From positions 1,302,001 to 1,366,000 of the forward strand of contig JAEVLN010000019.1 of NCBI GenBank assembly GCA_018350325.1: a stretch of 64,000 nt of DNA, written 5' to 3'. How positions within the stretch are numbered: position 1 is the first letter of the stretch; every line of letters begins with the position of its first letter. Below are positions 22,744-35,695 of this stretch, piece after piece. Origin of the DNA: Globodera rostochiensis (taxonomy: Eukaryota; Nematoda; Chromadorea; Rhabditida; Heteroderidae). The notes beneath the pieces were generated by a model, which saw nothing but the letters and a program-made list of their open reading frames with translations, did not search any database and was not told where the DNA came from. The position numbers and the translations under genes were made by a program.

Positions 22744-23580
22744 CAAAAAGAAAGCGATGGTAATTAAGAAAACTAATCAAGTTGTGAACTTTTCTTCCAC
22801 ACAAAATCAGAGCAAGAGGCGCCAAGGCATGCTCAATCTCAAATTTGCTTTTATTTTAAATTTATGTAAAAATGAAATGACACCAAGCTGCCATACATAT
22901 TCTGTTGTGTTTGACTCTAACCAAAATTTGGTGGAATTTGGAACTTTTTAAAACATCGATTTTTGCGGAATTTTTTTAAAAATTTTTTAACCTCAAGGTG
23001 CTGAAAAAAATTGAGCGTTAGAATCAAAATTTCACCCGTTAAAAACTGTTGGCCATTTTGTTTTTGAGCTCTGTGCAAAAAAATGAGGCAAAACGGTGTT
23101 TTTAATCAAAAATTCTTGTTTTCGATGTGCAGCCAAATCGATTCCATTATCTTTTTTACTTATGACAGAACGCCAAAGATTATTATTACAAACAGACGTT
23201 CAAATTTAATTCGGGTTTTTTCTTCTTTTCCTTCCTTCGAGAGCGCAGAATCTGAATCTTACCTCCGTTTCAACCAAACCGAACTCCGGACCAAAACTCG
23301 AAATTTGGTCGAAAAATCAAAATTTTCTAAAAATCATTTTGGCCTTAAATGGTTTAATAAGCGTAATTTGCGCTTTTTAAACAATTTTGAGGCAAAATTT
23401 TAAATTTTCGACCAAAAAATTCAAATGATAGACTTTCATTACTTGAAAAAATGTATAAGTTTTGCGTTTCGCCTTATTTTTTTCAGCTGTTGGAGTTGGC
23501 CCAGGTTGTACCGTTACTTCATTTGCACTTTTCCCGTGCGACACCCTTTAATGATTAAAAAACTTTAGGAGTCATTCGAA
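22744..23580. other. Divergent intergenic region between OPA1 and MRM2
   Basis: OPA1 runs left and MRM2 runs right from this stretch, so both promoters should be here unless an OPA1 presequence exon is hidden in it. It is AT-rich. The part from 23235 to about 23345 belongs to repeat family B: CGCAGAATCTGAATCTTACC, CTCCGTTTCAACCAA. No TATA-like or other regulatory motif stands out. Confidence 0.5.
23235..23345 (+). repeat. Dispersed repeat family B, copy 2
   Basis: The segment contains GCAGAATCTGAATCTTACCT, CCGTTTCAACCAAACCGAAC and GTCGAAAAATCAAAA blocks. These align in order with the copy at 51400-51530 and partly with those at 21930 and 53085. All four copies lie in the same orientation. 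There is no coding potential. Confidence 0.65.
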
Positions 23581-24611
23581 ATGACCACCATCACTTTTCA
23601 TTATTATTTTAACCAAGTCACGCGACGCTATTTTTCGAGCACAAAACGTCGAGAGATTGAACAATATCTGGAACGGCAGGCCAGCGACCAGTACTCGAAG
23701 CGGGCCCGAGAACATTCATATCGCGCTCGAAGTGCCTTCAAACTTTTGCAAATTAATGAGAAAATGAACTTCATCAGACCGGGTCTCTTTTCGTCAACGG
23801 TTTGGTTTCAAACTCTTTAATTTTCAGGACTTGTTGCGATCGACGCGGGTGCAGGTAAATTTTTGATGAAATTTGATTCCTAAGGTTGGGTTAGCGCCAG
23901 GATCCTGGTGTCAAGTGCTCAGCGAGTTCATTTTTCCTGCTGGTTTCACAACAAAAAGAGAGGATGGGGCGGGGATAATCAAAAATAATGGCCGAGACGG
24001 GTACATTTTGGGAATTGATCTCCAGGTAATTTGGTTTTTTCTTTGTTTCATTGGTTTCCCATTCAGACAATTTGTCCCATCCCGAACGTTGATTTACTCT
24101 GTAAAGCCAATTTTACCAGAAAAGCCACTCAAAGTGAAATCAGACGACGTTTGAATGGCAGAAGGGTTGATTTGCTGCTCAGTGACATGGCACCCAATCC
24201 TAGCGGTAAGTACGCCCCCCCCCGGTTTGAGCAATACCGTTTTGGATTAAATTAAATGTTTTAATTTGTCCTTTTCACTTCGTCAAGGCGAGTCCTATAT
24301 GGACCATTTACGGATAATCGAATTGTGTCGCAGCCTTTTCCAATTCGGAACGGCTTGCGATCCCGAGCCGATCCTCGCGCCCAATGCTATTTTGCTCTGC
24401 AAGGTTCTTTGTTTGGGTCGATTAAGGAAAATTTATTTTTTTTATTTGTCAGATTTTCGATGGTATTCACAGAAGTGATTTCATTGCCGAGCTGAAGGCG
24501 TATTTTAAGACTGTACACACAATAAAGCCTGACGCGAGTCGAGACTCAAGCTCCGAAACGTATCTGTTTGCTTCAAAGTTCGTCGAAAGGAGACCAAATG
24601 AACTAAAATGA
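23581..24611 (+). CDS. Mitochondrial 21S/16S rRNA 2'-O-methyltransferase (MRM2, FtsJ family)
   Basis: S-adenosylmethionine-dependent methylation of large mitochondrial rRNA. Six exons: 23581-23782, 23828-23854, 23895-24025, 24067-24205, 24288-24403 and 24453-24611. The N-terminus (ITFHYYFNQVTRRYFSSTKR) has presequence composition. The family lysine region is HSYRARSAFKLLQINEK. The cofactor loop is rebuilt over two introns as VAIDAGA then APGSWCQVLSEF. The catalytic Asp lies in LLLSDMAPNPSG, and the end carries FDGIHRSDFIAEL and SSSETYLFASKFV. Exon 2 is only 27 bp. An extra 20 residues (FTTKREDGAGIIKNN) follow the cofactor loop. It is divergent from OPA1. Confidence 0.93.
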
Positions 24612-25277
24612 TTTTTTCGATATTTCTGCGCTTTTTCATTATTTATTTCTTTGTTTCTAAATTTGGAATTTAATAAAAAATAGTCTGATCGCATCTCAGC
24701 CAATGGACCAATCAATCGATCGTTTCCGTCGCGTCTCGCTCATTCTTTCTGCGTTCCCGGCCTTCCCCTCTCCCCATCCCCGCAATTGGGAATAATTAGG
24801 TAGTTATTTGAAGAAACTTTTGGGTGTTACGGTTCCTTTCCCTTCCTACAAATACCATTCTAGGTAATGCCAAAGCTAAATCCTTTCAGTAAATTTCAAT
24901 TTTTATTTTGCTTATGAATATAAAAACGCTGAGGAAACGTGTGTGAAGCGAACAACGAAAGGTTGGGCCAATTGTGGCTTGTCCGCCGTAACATATGGCG
25001 CTGTTTTCTCCTCTAAATTCATTGAGAGAATAAGAAATAAAGGGAATTGACGAATGCAAAGACAGAAAAAAAGAGAGGGGGGGGGGCGGACGCTCGTGGC
25101 GGTAGTGGGAGGGAGGGACGGGCGGGCGAGAGCGAGGAAAGCATTTTTATGTGATTGTTTTTGAGCCGTCAACTGCGGAGGGATACATTTCTTTGGTATT
25201 TATTTCTTTCTGGTTTGTTAGTCGTTCAATTCTTTCGAACCTACCGTCTCGGCCACAGAACAATTTGGTGTTCTAAA
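24612..25277. other. Intergenic region between MRM2 and the membrane-protein gene
   Basis: No gene is seen. It contains a G run at 25077 and flanking purine-rich sequence. The last 100 bp should hold the promoter or trans-splice site of the gene starting at 25278. Confidence 0.5.
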
Positions 25278-25982
25278 ATGGCTACTACCGTCGTGCGAAC
25301 GACCACCACACGGACAACTGCCGGTGGGGGATTCAACCACTCCATTCGAATGGTGCCGATCTGGTCCATTAAGCTGCTGACAGCGGTGAGTGTTTGGTGT
25401 AGTCTGGCACAATCAAACAGGCGGGCGGACTTTTTTTTCATTGCATAGATTTTGGCCATCCTCATGCTGATCCTAATCTTCTTCCTGCACACGGCCATCT
25501 GGCAGTATAACGTCGTCACCTTCATCGTCCTCGTCCTTACCTGCGGCTTCCTGCTCGGTTGGGCCCTTCCCCCGGTTCTCAACCGTTTCCTCAGCTTTTA
25601 TCGCTCGGTAGTTTTCGAAATTAAATGCATTAATTTATATATATTGCACTTTCGAGTTTAGGACCAAATTTCCTATTCGATTATCGCCGGACTGACCATT
25701 CTGTCGTTGGTGTTCTGTGCTGCCTATCTAATCCACAATGACTACTACAAACATGGGGACAATTACAGAATCATGGTCGGCGTCACTATCTGTGAGCATA
25801 CGAATATATTAATAAATCTGTAACTTATGAGCTTTTAACGCCTTTGAAATAGTTGGGAACTATGACAATTTTACCATATTTTTTTTAAAATATTTCCAGG
25901 TATGACGGTGGAGACGCTGATGTGTTGTATGTTGCTTTCGTGGATTTGTTTCGGCAATTACACCATCGTTGAAACTCGTTGA
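25278..25982 (+). CDS. Four-transmembrane MARVEL-like membrane protein
   Basis: A protein of about 159 residues from four exons: 25278-25385, 25449-25607, 25662-25791 and 25900-25982. A short threonine-rich cytoplasmic start (MATTVVRTTTTRTTAGGG) leads to a conserved-looking NHSIRMVPIWSIKLLTA. Four hydrophobic helices follow: ILAILMLILIFFLHTAIW, VVTFIVLVLTCGFLLGWAL, IIAGLTILSLVFCAAYLI and MTVETLMCCMLLSWICF. Size, topology and short polar ends fit the MARVEL/physin type of vesicle or junction protein found widely in nematodes, but I do not recognise a specific orthologue. The TIVETR end is too weak to assign a sorting role. Confidence 0.8.
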
Positions 25983-26440
25983 TGAACATGTCTGACAACA
26001 GATTGGAGGCGATCGTTTTTGTAAAAACACTTTCACCATGATCTTTACTTATAGATTTAAAAACTTAGTTTTAATATTTTGATACTAGAAAATTTCTTGG
26101 TCACAGTATTTAGTGTGATCTCCTAAAACATTATAAAAAGTTTTTCTTTTTAATATTTATTTAAAAAATATACACAAACTATGCCTAAGTGTGGAGAGGA
26201 AACTATGCGACAGTAACAATTGAAAAACTCAATGAATGAAACAATGTAGATATGTAAGGGACGAAGAACAAACTTCATAAATTGGGGATAGTGAGTATAC
26301 AGATCCAATCAATCAAACAAACAAAACGGTTTAAAGAGAACTTTTTGTTAATGGCTGTTTGGCTGAAACGGATGAATGTGAAGTGGGGGGGGGGGCTGAG
26401 GTGCATTTGGCTAATTAATTGAAAATTTTACGATTTTGTG
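25983..26440. other. Convergent 3' flank between membrane protein and PTEN
   Basis: AT-rich sequence with a G run at 26386. Two genes converge here, so both 3' UTRs are probably within it. Nothing else is recognised. Confidence 0.5.
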
Positions 26441-29400
26441 TCACTTTCTCTCTCTGCTGCTTCTGCTCCCACTGTCCCCACTTTTATGGCTGCTGCGGTT
26501 TCTGTGTCGATGGTTGTGCTGGTGGGTGTGATGATTGTACTGATTGTGAGGCTGCAATATATTCCTCCCTCTGTTGTCACCGCTGTCCAACTCGGAACTT
26601 TGGGGTTGTTGTTGATTTTCCAGACTCTGAAACAAAGGTCAAGACTCGTTTAGGCTAAAGACTTACATCTGATGAAGAACAAGAAGAACTCGAAGGTGCT
26701 AAGCTGCAATCGGACGGATGGTAAATTTCAGGCTCTGTTTGATCAGACAACGGCGATGAGACGACCGACCCCTTTTCCGTCAGTTGTTGACAGCTCTTCA
26801 AAATAGTCCGTTTAATATATTTCCGTTTTTGGTACAACCTTCTTTCTGGTAAAAGATTCCCGATTGGCTATTGACTGTTTCTTGTGGACAATATCTTCTC
26901 GTTTCCTCTCCTCGTTGGATAATGTTTTCGTCCTGGTCATTGCGGTGATTGTGCTCACAGAAGACGATGCCGACAAATTGTTGTTTTCCCTTCCCACCCT
27001 TTCCTTTTTCACATCCGCCACATCCCCCCGCATAGTGCTGCATGTCGTTTGTCTCGGATGGAAAAAGTCAAAGTCGGCGAAGGAAGTGTCGTCAGTCCCT
27101 CCCAATTCCTCTTCGTCCACTTCCGTCGCCGTGGTGGGACAAAACGCCAACAATTTTCCACTCGCTGAATTCCTTCGGCGATGCGATGCGGTGGAGTTGG
27201 TGATTGCCTCAGCGCTCTTATTGCAAGCAAACTTAGCACAAACTTGTGGATCAGGCGTACGTAAGGAGCAACTAAATGGAGGATTTCATTTTGTATCCGG
27301 GGAATTCCACGTACTGATGATGAACATGTGGATGCTTGGATTGAGAAGAGAGTCGTTGTCGGAAGAAGAAATTTCGCAGGTGTGGGTCACTAAGCCTGGG
27401 GTCATCAACGGAGTTGCGAAGTTCTAAAGAAGTGGGGAAGCAAGTGCTGTGGGCCATGGACGAAGTTTCTGCTGCGACTGATGTAAGTTGAGACTGAGAG
27501 GAAAGTGATGAAGCACAGGAAGAAACAGCGATGGAAGAGGAGGAGGAACAACTTGCTGCAACGAAAGCATTTAATCATGCAAAAGGGAGGTAGCAAGTCA
27601 CCATGTGAGAAATCCGCAAGGACAGAGCTGAAATCCAATTGACTAGCAGGCTGAACATGTTGGTGTGCAGCAGCCGATGACGCCGGGCCAAGCTTTCGCT
27701 GTTTCTGCTCCATTTTGTTCGATTTTTCTTTGTCCTTTTGCGCCTGTTTTTGTCGAGTAGCAGCAATGTGTTGTTCTGCCAGCAAAACATTCTTCTCAGC
27801 GGACTCATCAACGCATCGTGTGACAATGAAAAGCTAGAAAATCATGTTTCGTTTTATAGTAAATTTATTTATTTACCGACCTTGAACGCCGCGTCAATGT
27901 CCTTGTTCTTGTACGCACGGTCAATCTCCTGAACGCCAAACACACTCACATGCTCGTCTGGTTTTCGTATCAGACACAAGGGACCATCGGCGTTTGGCCG
28001 TCCAACTGGGGCTTTTGGGATGGGCTGGCCCTCCCCTCTGGTCTGGGATATCCGTCGCGTGTTGTACGAGTCGCTTATGAGATTTTTATGGAATGCTTCG
28101 CGGATCATTTCTTCTATGCCGTGCCGCGGAGCCAGCTTATCGTTGGGAAATATGCGCTTCAACGAATCCTCAGAACAATGTGCGGTCAATCCTGGAGGTC
28201 GTTCCACGATAATTTCTTCCACCCACTCGCTGCCATCAATTCCACCACCGGACACATTCGCCACGGTGTCCAGACTTGCACGAGCTCCAGATTGGTGAAT
28301 CTTCTGTTGTCGGTCTTCACCATCTTGAGACTGCCAACTCCTCGACTCCGCCTCAATGAGCTGTCGGCACGGCGAACGAGTAGAGCGTTTTTTACCGGAC
28401 ACAGCCGATGCTCCAACGCCACTGTTTAAACGCAGTCCGCCCAATCGGAATGAAGTTGAGACCAACTTCTCCCTGCTCTTTGTGTCCTCCTTCTCGCTGT
28501 TCGAATCTTCCGTTTGTTCTTGTACACGATGTTGTGGCTGTTGCACAACGGCAGTAGTGGTTGAGTCAAGATGATTGCTTTTTAAAAGCTGTACTTCATC
28601 AATCTTTTGATTACGAAGTCTTTTGTGACAGCGTCGCACAATCATCGATTCCGGGTAGGAGTACGCCTCGTCCCCGTGGACGTAGGCACCTCCGCAAAAA
28701 CCAGGACAGGTGAACATGGTATTGAACCATATGTGTCCAATCTTTTTTCTCTCCTGCTTCTATAATTTATAGACAAATCAACAAAACTTCAAAAAGTATG
28801 TCGTGTTTACCACATTAAACAGCTTTAGCTGCGATTTCTGGAAGATGTCCACTCGAACGTCACCCTCAAGAAATACGCGTCTGTTCTCCGGCACCGTCCA
28901 CCCAAAACATCTTCTGAAAAGAGATTTGTCGATCCGATATGGCGCTTCGAATACTAACAACCTAGATATGCAAGTTTTGTGTGGGTCAGGTCTGGTCGGA
29001 TCGTGCTGGTCTTCGCCGACCATCAACGGAAAACGTTTATGCAGTTCCTCCTCCACTTCGTATTTATCTCCGTCCAGCCACAATTCGTTGCCCAGAAAAA
29101 CGTCCACATCGCCAAGCGCAACTCGTACCTTTAGTGCACCTTTCGAAAACGGCCCTAAAATGAGAAATTCCCGAATATATTTTCACTAATTATATTTGAT
29201 AAGTACCGCTCAGTTTGGGCGGCCGTTCCAAATAAACGCCGACCAATTCGCACCGTAATGGCATGTAATTGAGCTTCCGCTTTCTCAAGTGGGAGAAGTA
29301 ATAGACATAACGACGCTGGGAGGGAATTGTAACGCCCTTGTTGTTGTGAGTCCGAATTATACTGAAGTGAGTAAACAATTAGTCCAGTTCCTGAAAATAT

Positions 29401-30347
29401 TTTAAACCTATAATAGTCCATGTTTTGCCGCGGAATCCGGTAGAAAGAAATGTAACAGAGGTAGGCGCAAATCATCACTCCGGTCCGACCCTTTCCGGCC
29501 TTGCAGTGAACGGCAACCACATTTTTTGGATCGGCCTCAAGATAATCGTGTACTTCTCGACAAAACGGAGCCATGAACGCAAGTCGGGGCGGATGACTAA
29601 AAGCATTGATGAGAGATTCGCGGATGAAACAATGTGAGACTTACTGGTCAGTCATCTCATAAGAAACGACCCGGTTGTGGAAATTGGCTGGGTCATAGAC
29701 GTAATGTCCACGCCTGCTAAGGGTTTTCGTAAAAGTGTCGATTTTTTAAACCAACAAAAATCGGAAACTCACAAATTGAACACTTTGTAGTGGCCGGGAT
29801 GGTAATGCTCGAGAAAGCGCACGATGTGGCTCATGCTGTTTCTGTAAAGCGCCTCCCTTGTGTCGGCCGGATATCCCATGGCGATGATTCTGTCCGTAAT
29901 ATCTGCAGACAAATTAAAATTATGAGAGATTTTTTGGTATTACATGTGAGATCCAGATTGAACCCGTCCATCTGATAACGTCGTCTGTTTTGCGAAACAA
30001 TCGTACGCAGAGGAGTGCAAATGATTTGAGAGCATGAAGTAGCAGCACAATTGAACACCTAGCGCGAAAGGAAGAACAGGAAGTAGAAACGTCGTACGGG
30101 AAGATACCGAGGGCAGTGGCGAAGTAGTTAAACCCAATTGGGGAAGGGGTTGGCCGGGCAACGTCGATGGCCCAGCTTGGGAAGTGGAAGGATTGGTCAA
30201 AACAACACCGGAGGCAGTCATTCCAGCAGAAGAGGAAGATGTTTCTACCTAAAAATTCTCCGTGCTGTTGTTTTTTTATAATTTTGCAAAACCAAACGAC
30301 CGTCAGATAGATACGTTTTCGTCTCCGGCCGTTTCTTTCCCAACCAT
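26441..30347 (-). CDS. PTEN phosphatase, DAF-18-like, with long C-terminal tail
   Basis: Phosphatidylinositol-3,4,5-trisphosphate 3-phosphatase opposing insulin/PI3K signalling. The start is the ATG at 30347 ([11 protein letters not shown]), then a Ser/Pro-rich N-terminus. The PIP2-binding and phosphatase segments are [45 protein letters not shown] and [14 protein letters not shown]. The catalytic P-loop is [10 protein letters not shown] (about 29480-29510), followed by [18 protein letters not shown]2-like part contains [18 protein letters not shown] and [20 protein letters not shown]. About 500 residues of low-complexity tail follow (Ser, Gln, His, acidic), ending in a His/Arg-rich [15 protein letters not shown] block. 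The length fits DAF-18, which is much longer than vertebrate PTEN. No C-terminal PDZ ligand is seen. Confidence 0.95.
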
Positions 30348-30990
30348 TTTTCACATGTACAACTGACGCCAGGCTTATCTGGAACGCCAAATCATCGCTA
30401 ACAATAATAATATAGAACATATAAGTCTGCTAAAGAATCACGCATTTTCATAACTAGGCTAGGCCTAAACTTATAGTAGTTCACTTAAGCTTAGGCCGCG
30501 AGCGAGCCGTAATAAGCTGTCATAATTAAATATTTGATCTAAAACCAAAATGCCTCATTTTTATGATAGGCTTAAATCTCGGATGATTTTGCTTATCTCG
30601 AAGTTTTAACGCTATTATTAGCTCTTGAATTATTGTTACTGATGATTTGTCGTATTTGGCGTTCCAGATATCCTGGCATCAGTTGTATATGTAAAAACCA
30701 AGAATGAAATTCAAAATCTATAAGAAATGTCACAATAACCAAAAATCCATTTGCAGCGTTCTTCCAAGGGTGAAATATGAACCTTTCCGTTCCCTTTCTG
30801 CACAGAATAGGAAGAAAAAGAAAGGGGCAAAGTGGCGAAGAAAGAAAAGCGAAGAATGGAGGGGAGAGAGGGCTTAATTCTCATCCCAGCAAATGACCAA
30901 AAGTCACCTTTTCACTGAATTTATTCCCCCGAATTCTTTTTAGGTTTTCTATTTCATCTACTTTTTTTTCTTCTTAAGCTTAGTAAATTG
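30348..30990. other. Intergenic region upstream of PTEN
   Basis: An AT-rich 640-bp gap between the PTEN start and the 3' end of the next minus-strand gene. It holds a purine-rich patch at 30825-30870. Two copies of a GGCGTTCCAGATA word occur, in opposite orientation, near 30380 and 30658. No gene is seen. Confidence 0.5.
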
Positions 30991-32513
30991 CTAATTTACG
31001 TTCTCTGTAGAGCGCTCTTCTTTTTGACTTTGTTGGTTTTCTCCAAGTGCAAAGGATCCGTTGCAACCGGGAAAAGACGTGGCAGGGTCGAGTTGTTTCC
31101 TCCACCCAGAAGCACCGGTGCCAGTGCCGATCAGCGACGGTGTAGAATGGGCTTGCGAATGCGAGACCAGAAGACCGTTGGTGTCGCATTTTACTGAAAT
31201 ATATGTCTTATTTCTGATTGATTAGGCTTCGGCGCAAGTGTTCCCACCTCCGACCGTCGTTTTGTCGGCATTATGCATCGGTGTCAAATTGTATTTGTTT
31301 TCCAAATCAGCTGCTGCCGGGCCCGGCGTGGAAAGGGATGAGATGGAAGCGGGGGTACTCAGCGAAAGACTGGAGAAAGCGGTGGCAGCAACGGAACCAG
31401 CGGTGTTCGAAAGAACACTTCCGGAGGATGCGAGTGAGTAGGCGGCACCGCCCAGCAATGGTCCCAACTCCCTGCAATACCATTATAAACATCACAAATA
31501 CGGTAATGTCCCATTTGAAGGGGGGAAGGGGGCGACGGCATAAAAGACCTTCTTCTACTCACTAATGCAAAGGCCACCGACCTCCTCAGTCGTGTGGCTC
31601 CGCCAGAAAGAGTACTGATCGTTGGGGTGCTGTCATCAGCAGAGCTGCGACTGGGAAGCGGTGAATGGGCACTGCTGCTCAACGATCCGACAATGGCGGA
31701 ATCGATCATGGGCAAGTGATCAGTAGAAGACATTGTCGCAACTCCGCTAGAACTCGCAACACTTGACTGGTCATGATGAAGTTGGCGGACTCCGGAAGCG
31801 CCACCAAAGCTGCTATTGGTCAAATTCGAAGATTCCGACGAGCTGAATAAGCTTTTCATCATCAAACATTTCAACAATATCTCTCTCTGTCCCTATCATT
31901 TTGTGCGTTGATTAGTGAAGAAAAAATCCCCCAAAAAAGCGACCGATGGAACAAAAAAGTCCCCATCAATCGGAAGACCATAATGCCTAGTGAATTTAGC
32001 CAAAACTTCCCAACCCAAAAAGGAAATAAATCCACCAGAAGTAAAAACTCACAAAGTGGTGCTCGTGGACCCGTAATGGGCTGGCAACGGCTGACAATGA
32101 CAGCGGACTGACAACGGAATGCGCCCTATCTTCTCCTGGTCTTCCGACTGATCGTCGCCGTAACCGCACAAATGCCCCTCACTGCCGGCCGCCGAAAGAG
32201 AGTCGCGCATTGAACAGTTACCACTGCAGCCAGCGGACAAAGCAATTTGCTTAAAAGAGGCAGATAAAAAATATATTTTTTATCCCTTTTGACTATTTTA
32301 ATTTGTCGTAATTGTAAAATGCCCAAATCAATCGCCTACTTTGCTTTCTGTTGGTGCACTAACAAAGCCCTCAGTAATGGACAGTTTACCAACTGCACAA
32401 AAATCCGATGTTTTTGCAGATGTTGTTGCTGTCGAATTAGTCGAAAATTCCTCCCGATCTTTTTCACGATTGGTGTAACTTTGTTGCCGATGGCAATTTT
32501 CCGAACCGTACAT
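30991..32513 (-). CDS. Unrecognised serine/threonine-rich protein
   Basis: I do not recognise this gene. A minus-strand chain of open exons runs from the ATG at 32513 (MYGSENCHRQQSYTNREKDR) to the stop at 30991. Segments in order are TSAKTSDFCAVGKLSITEGF, IALSAGCSGNCSMRDSLSAA, SSSESSNLTNSSFGGASGVR, SRSSADDSTPTISTLSGGAT, AFSSLSLSTPASISSLSTPG and a last exon with SQAHSTPSLIGTGTGASGW. The total is about 350-400 residues. Composition is disordered, with no membrane segment or domain. Splice junctions are uncertain, especially around 31878-32045. Serine clusters resemble phosphorylated regulatory proteins, but this is only an inference from composition. It lies upstream of, and in the same orientation as, PTEN. 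Confidence 0.5.
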
Positions 32514-34139
32514 TTCAGCTAAAGTAATTAAAATGGATGAAAAAAGAGATGCAGCTCGTCCTACATCCCCGTTAAAAAAACGATTGACAAACTATGAAAT
32601 GGGTTAAACTTAATCTTCATCGTTAACTTTGGTTTGCATCAAATCGCTTAGCGTCGTTTGTTAATAGCAGGGGGGAAAGTTGTGATCGATCCCAAAGTGA
32701 TGTAAAGAAGCGAGTTTAATATTGGAGTTGAACAAAAAAAAATATGTTCAAATAAGTCTCTCATTTTGGAATCCCTCCCCGGGGTAAAAGTGAAAGGAGT
32801 GAATTGTTTTGTTCATGGGAAGTAAACTGAAAAAGAAAAAAAGTAATAAAGTAATAAAGGCTTGTAAAAACTTAATAAACTGAGCGGGATAGTTAAGTGA
32901 GTGAGTGGGTTCTGTCTCAGCAGCTGGTGAAGGAAGCAAAACGATTTTGGCAATCCGTCCCCCCTCCCCTCCCCTCCCCCCCCTCCCATTGAGGGTAGCC
33001 CGATTGGCATTGAAAAAGGCATTTCCGATAATATCACACATATTATCCTCTCAATTTAGGGAGGTCTTGGGCTTCCGATGGCAAGCATTTCACTATCATC
33101 CATTGGACTGGACATTCGCTCGCCTAAGCCAATGAAAAGCGACGCTATGCGTGCGTGTGTGCATTCATTCTTTCGCATAATTGTCAGCACGCACACAGCA
33201 AAAAGAACCACGCCGGGAAAAGAATCGATTGACACAAAATCTCACCAGTGCCTCCCAATAGTCGCGCGTACCTCAAATAGCTTACAACACTTACGACGTC
33301 AATTATGTATTGGCAATTAACTTATTTGAAATTGGATGGAAGAAAGGGTATTTATTTGAAAGCAAAATTTGTTTAGTGGGATATATTAAAGACAATAGAT
33401 TTTGATTTTTAAATTTGGTTGTAAGAGTTGGAAAAATGGACAACGGACTTTCGTTTTTCGCACATAATAGTAACATATGTATCGAGGCAAAACTAAAAAA
33501 TGGGGGGGGGGGAATAATCCCAAACGTCATGCTAATAAAAAAAGATTTCGTGAGACAAAGCCAAATAGCTCCAGAGTTATGAATGAGAAATTAACGTTTT
33601 CAGAATCTTCAAAGAAATGGAAAGCGTAATGATTTCCAACTGCGAAAATTCTAAATACTTTGGATTCGTTCAACGTTAACCTTTAAAAAACGACCAGTCC
33701 TATGGGAATATATGCACATCCGTCACAACGAAAATTTTTTCCGTCTCCATTTGTCGGTTTGTCTTCCTCCCCCACCAATAAGGAAATGGCAACGAGGCAC
33801 GAGGAGAAAGAAATGTTGGTCGTAGGCCCAACGGAGAATGGGTGCAATACGAGGAAAGATATCTCTGGTGGGAAAGAAAGAATCGTTGGTCCCGTGTTGA
33901 AGTAAAAAGGGGCCCAATAAGAGTTGGGAAAGGAGGGAGGGAAGGAGGCGTGGGACTATTCAGCTGAAGGCGGGCGTCAGCCGCGTCGCCCCTTTGTGGC
34001 CATAACGAGCTCCATTCGACAATGAGAAGAGGGCAACGAATATTCTCTGCTCGATGTACTTTTCTTCCCTTTCTCTCGATTACTGCTCCATCGATTCGAA
34101 GAGATTACGACGAGATGCATAGGAAGAATGCTGATAAGA

Positions 34140-34310
34140 GAAGGGAGGGGAAGGATGAGAGAGAAGGGAGAAAGGATGAGAGAGAAGGGAGGAAGGATGA
34201 GAGAGAAGGGAGGAAGGAGGGGAAGAGGGAAGGAAGGAAGGGAGGGAGGGAGAGAGAGAGAGAGAGAAGGGAGGGCGAGAGAGAGAAGGTAGAAAGAAAT
34301 TGAAGGAAGA
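34140..34310. repeat. GA/GGGA purine microsatellite with 18-bp internal repeat
   Basis: Three to four copies of a block like GGATGAGAGAGAAGGGAG occur in tandem, then GGAAGG and GAGA tracts. All purine on the plus strand apart from the T in GGATGAG. Confidence 0.9.
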
Positions 34311-35607
34311 GAGAACAAAAAGCTGAGAAAAGCGTAAAACACGAGCAAATTCAATTGAGAATTTTAACAGAGATCGAAAGTGAAAGTGCTTTCAACCGAC
34401 CGCACACCGTCGTGCGTACGCCTTAAGCGCAACGCCAACCATACAAACCAATGCCAAACGTTTGAAAGAAGAAAAGGACAGCGAAAGAAAGCAAAAACGG
34501 AGACAGAGAGGCAGCAATTTTAATGAGTGATTCTCTTTTACGCTAAGCGCAATTTCTGGCCCTCTCTTTCTTTTTGAGGCCTGCGGTACATCTGTTACGT
34601 GAAAAAGATCAGAGAAAGAAAAGGAAAGTAATTGGATTTAACAATCTCAAAAAAAGTAACGCATGGGGTGGCAAGGCGATAGACAACGGACGGAGTGAAT
34701 TAAAAGAACATTTTGAAACGATATGGGAATAATATTCATAGTCAGGGGCGTGTGAGGTGGGCAGCTCCCCCCCCCCCCCCCCCTCCTCCCCCCACACCCA
34801 AATATTTTTTTGTGAAAAAAATTACATCGGACTGGTGGCAAAATGTAAGGTGGCAAAATGTAGTGTAACCGGGCGGCACCGTTAGACCTATCCCATTAAA
34901 AGTTTAAAAAATTACCGTATTTTTAAATTGATTGAAATCACAACAAATTAAGTCAGAAATAAAAGTTTTCTCGGCGGTGCCTTTAGCCGACCCCGCCCCC
35001 CCAAAAAGAGCAGAATTTTCAAACAAAAACTTGTAAAAACAATTTTTTTAATTTAAAGAATGTAACTTTTTTGCCCCCCCCCTCCGAAATCCAAGCGGCC
35101 CTGGTAATATTAATGGTTTTGTTTAAATCTCGATTAATGAGGAATGGAGGAATTAGAATCGTACAACCTGTACAAATAAACAACAAACTTTAATGGCACG
35201 CAATTGCACACTTATTATCTAACCGATTAATGACTGTACATATAAGAAAGGATTCAGTCTGCTGAATCTGTAATGAGAATAAATACACCGGGGAATGTTG
35301 TTCCAGAAATAGAAAGTATAATATGTGGCGGGCAAATTTTAAGGGGACGTAAATGGCAACGATGGAAAGGCCAAAGAATGTTCGTTCATCCGATGATTGG
35401 CTTCTACTGCAAATTATGGACATTGCAGCAAAAGTTGGAAATCGCAATACAGGAAGCGGAGGAGGAGGAGATGAAAGGGGACGAATGCATAGCCAGTCAG
35501 TCATAGTTCGTGGTGAAAGGGCAATGAATCAGGGAAGGAAGTGGAAATTACAGCGATCAGAACACGACGGTAGCGAAAGTTTGTGGGAATACTGCTGAAG
35601 AACAAAC

Positions 35608-35628
35608 AGAGAGAGAGAGAGAGAGAGG

Positions 35629-35666
<38 letters not shown>

Positions 35667-35695
35667 AAGAGAGAGAGGGAGGGAAAGAAAGAAAC
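35608..35695. repeat. (GA)n microsatellite
   Basis: An interrupted GA dinucleotide run of roughly 85 bp with GGGA interruptions, purine on the plus strand. Confidence 0.95.

Noticed and set aside
26864..27427. Plus-strand 187-residue open frame
   Set aside because: It is antisense to the low-complexity PTEN tail exons and shows no motif of its own.
34022..34303. Plus-strand Arg/Glu-rich 93-residue frame
   Set aside because: It is mostly translation of the GA microsatellite.
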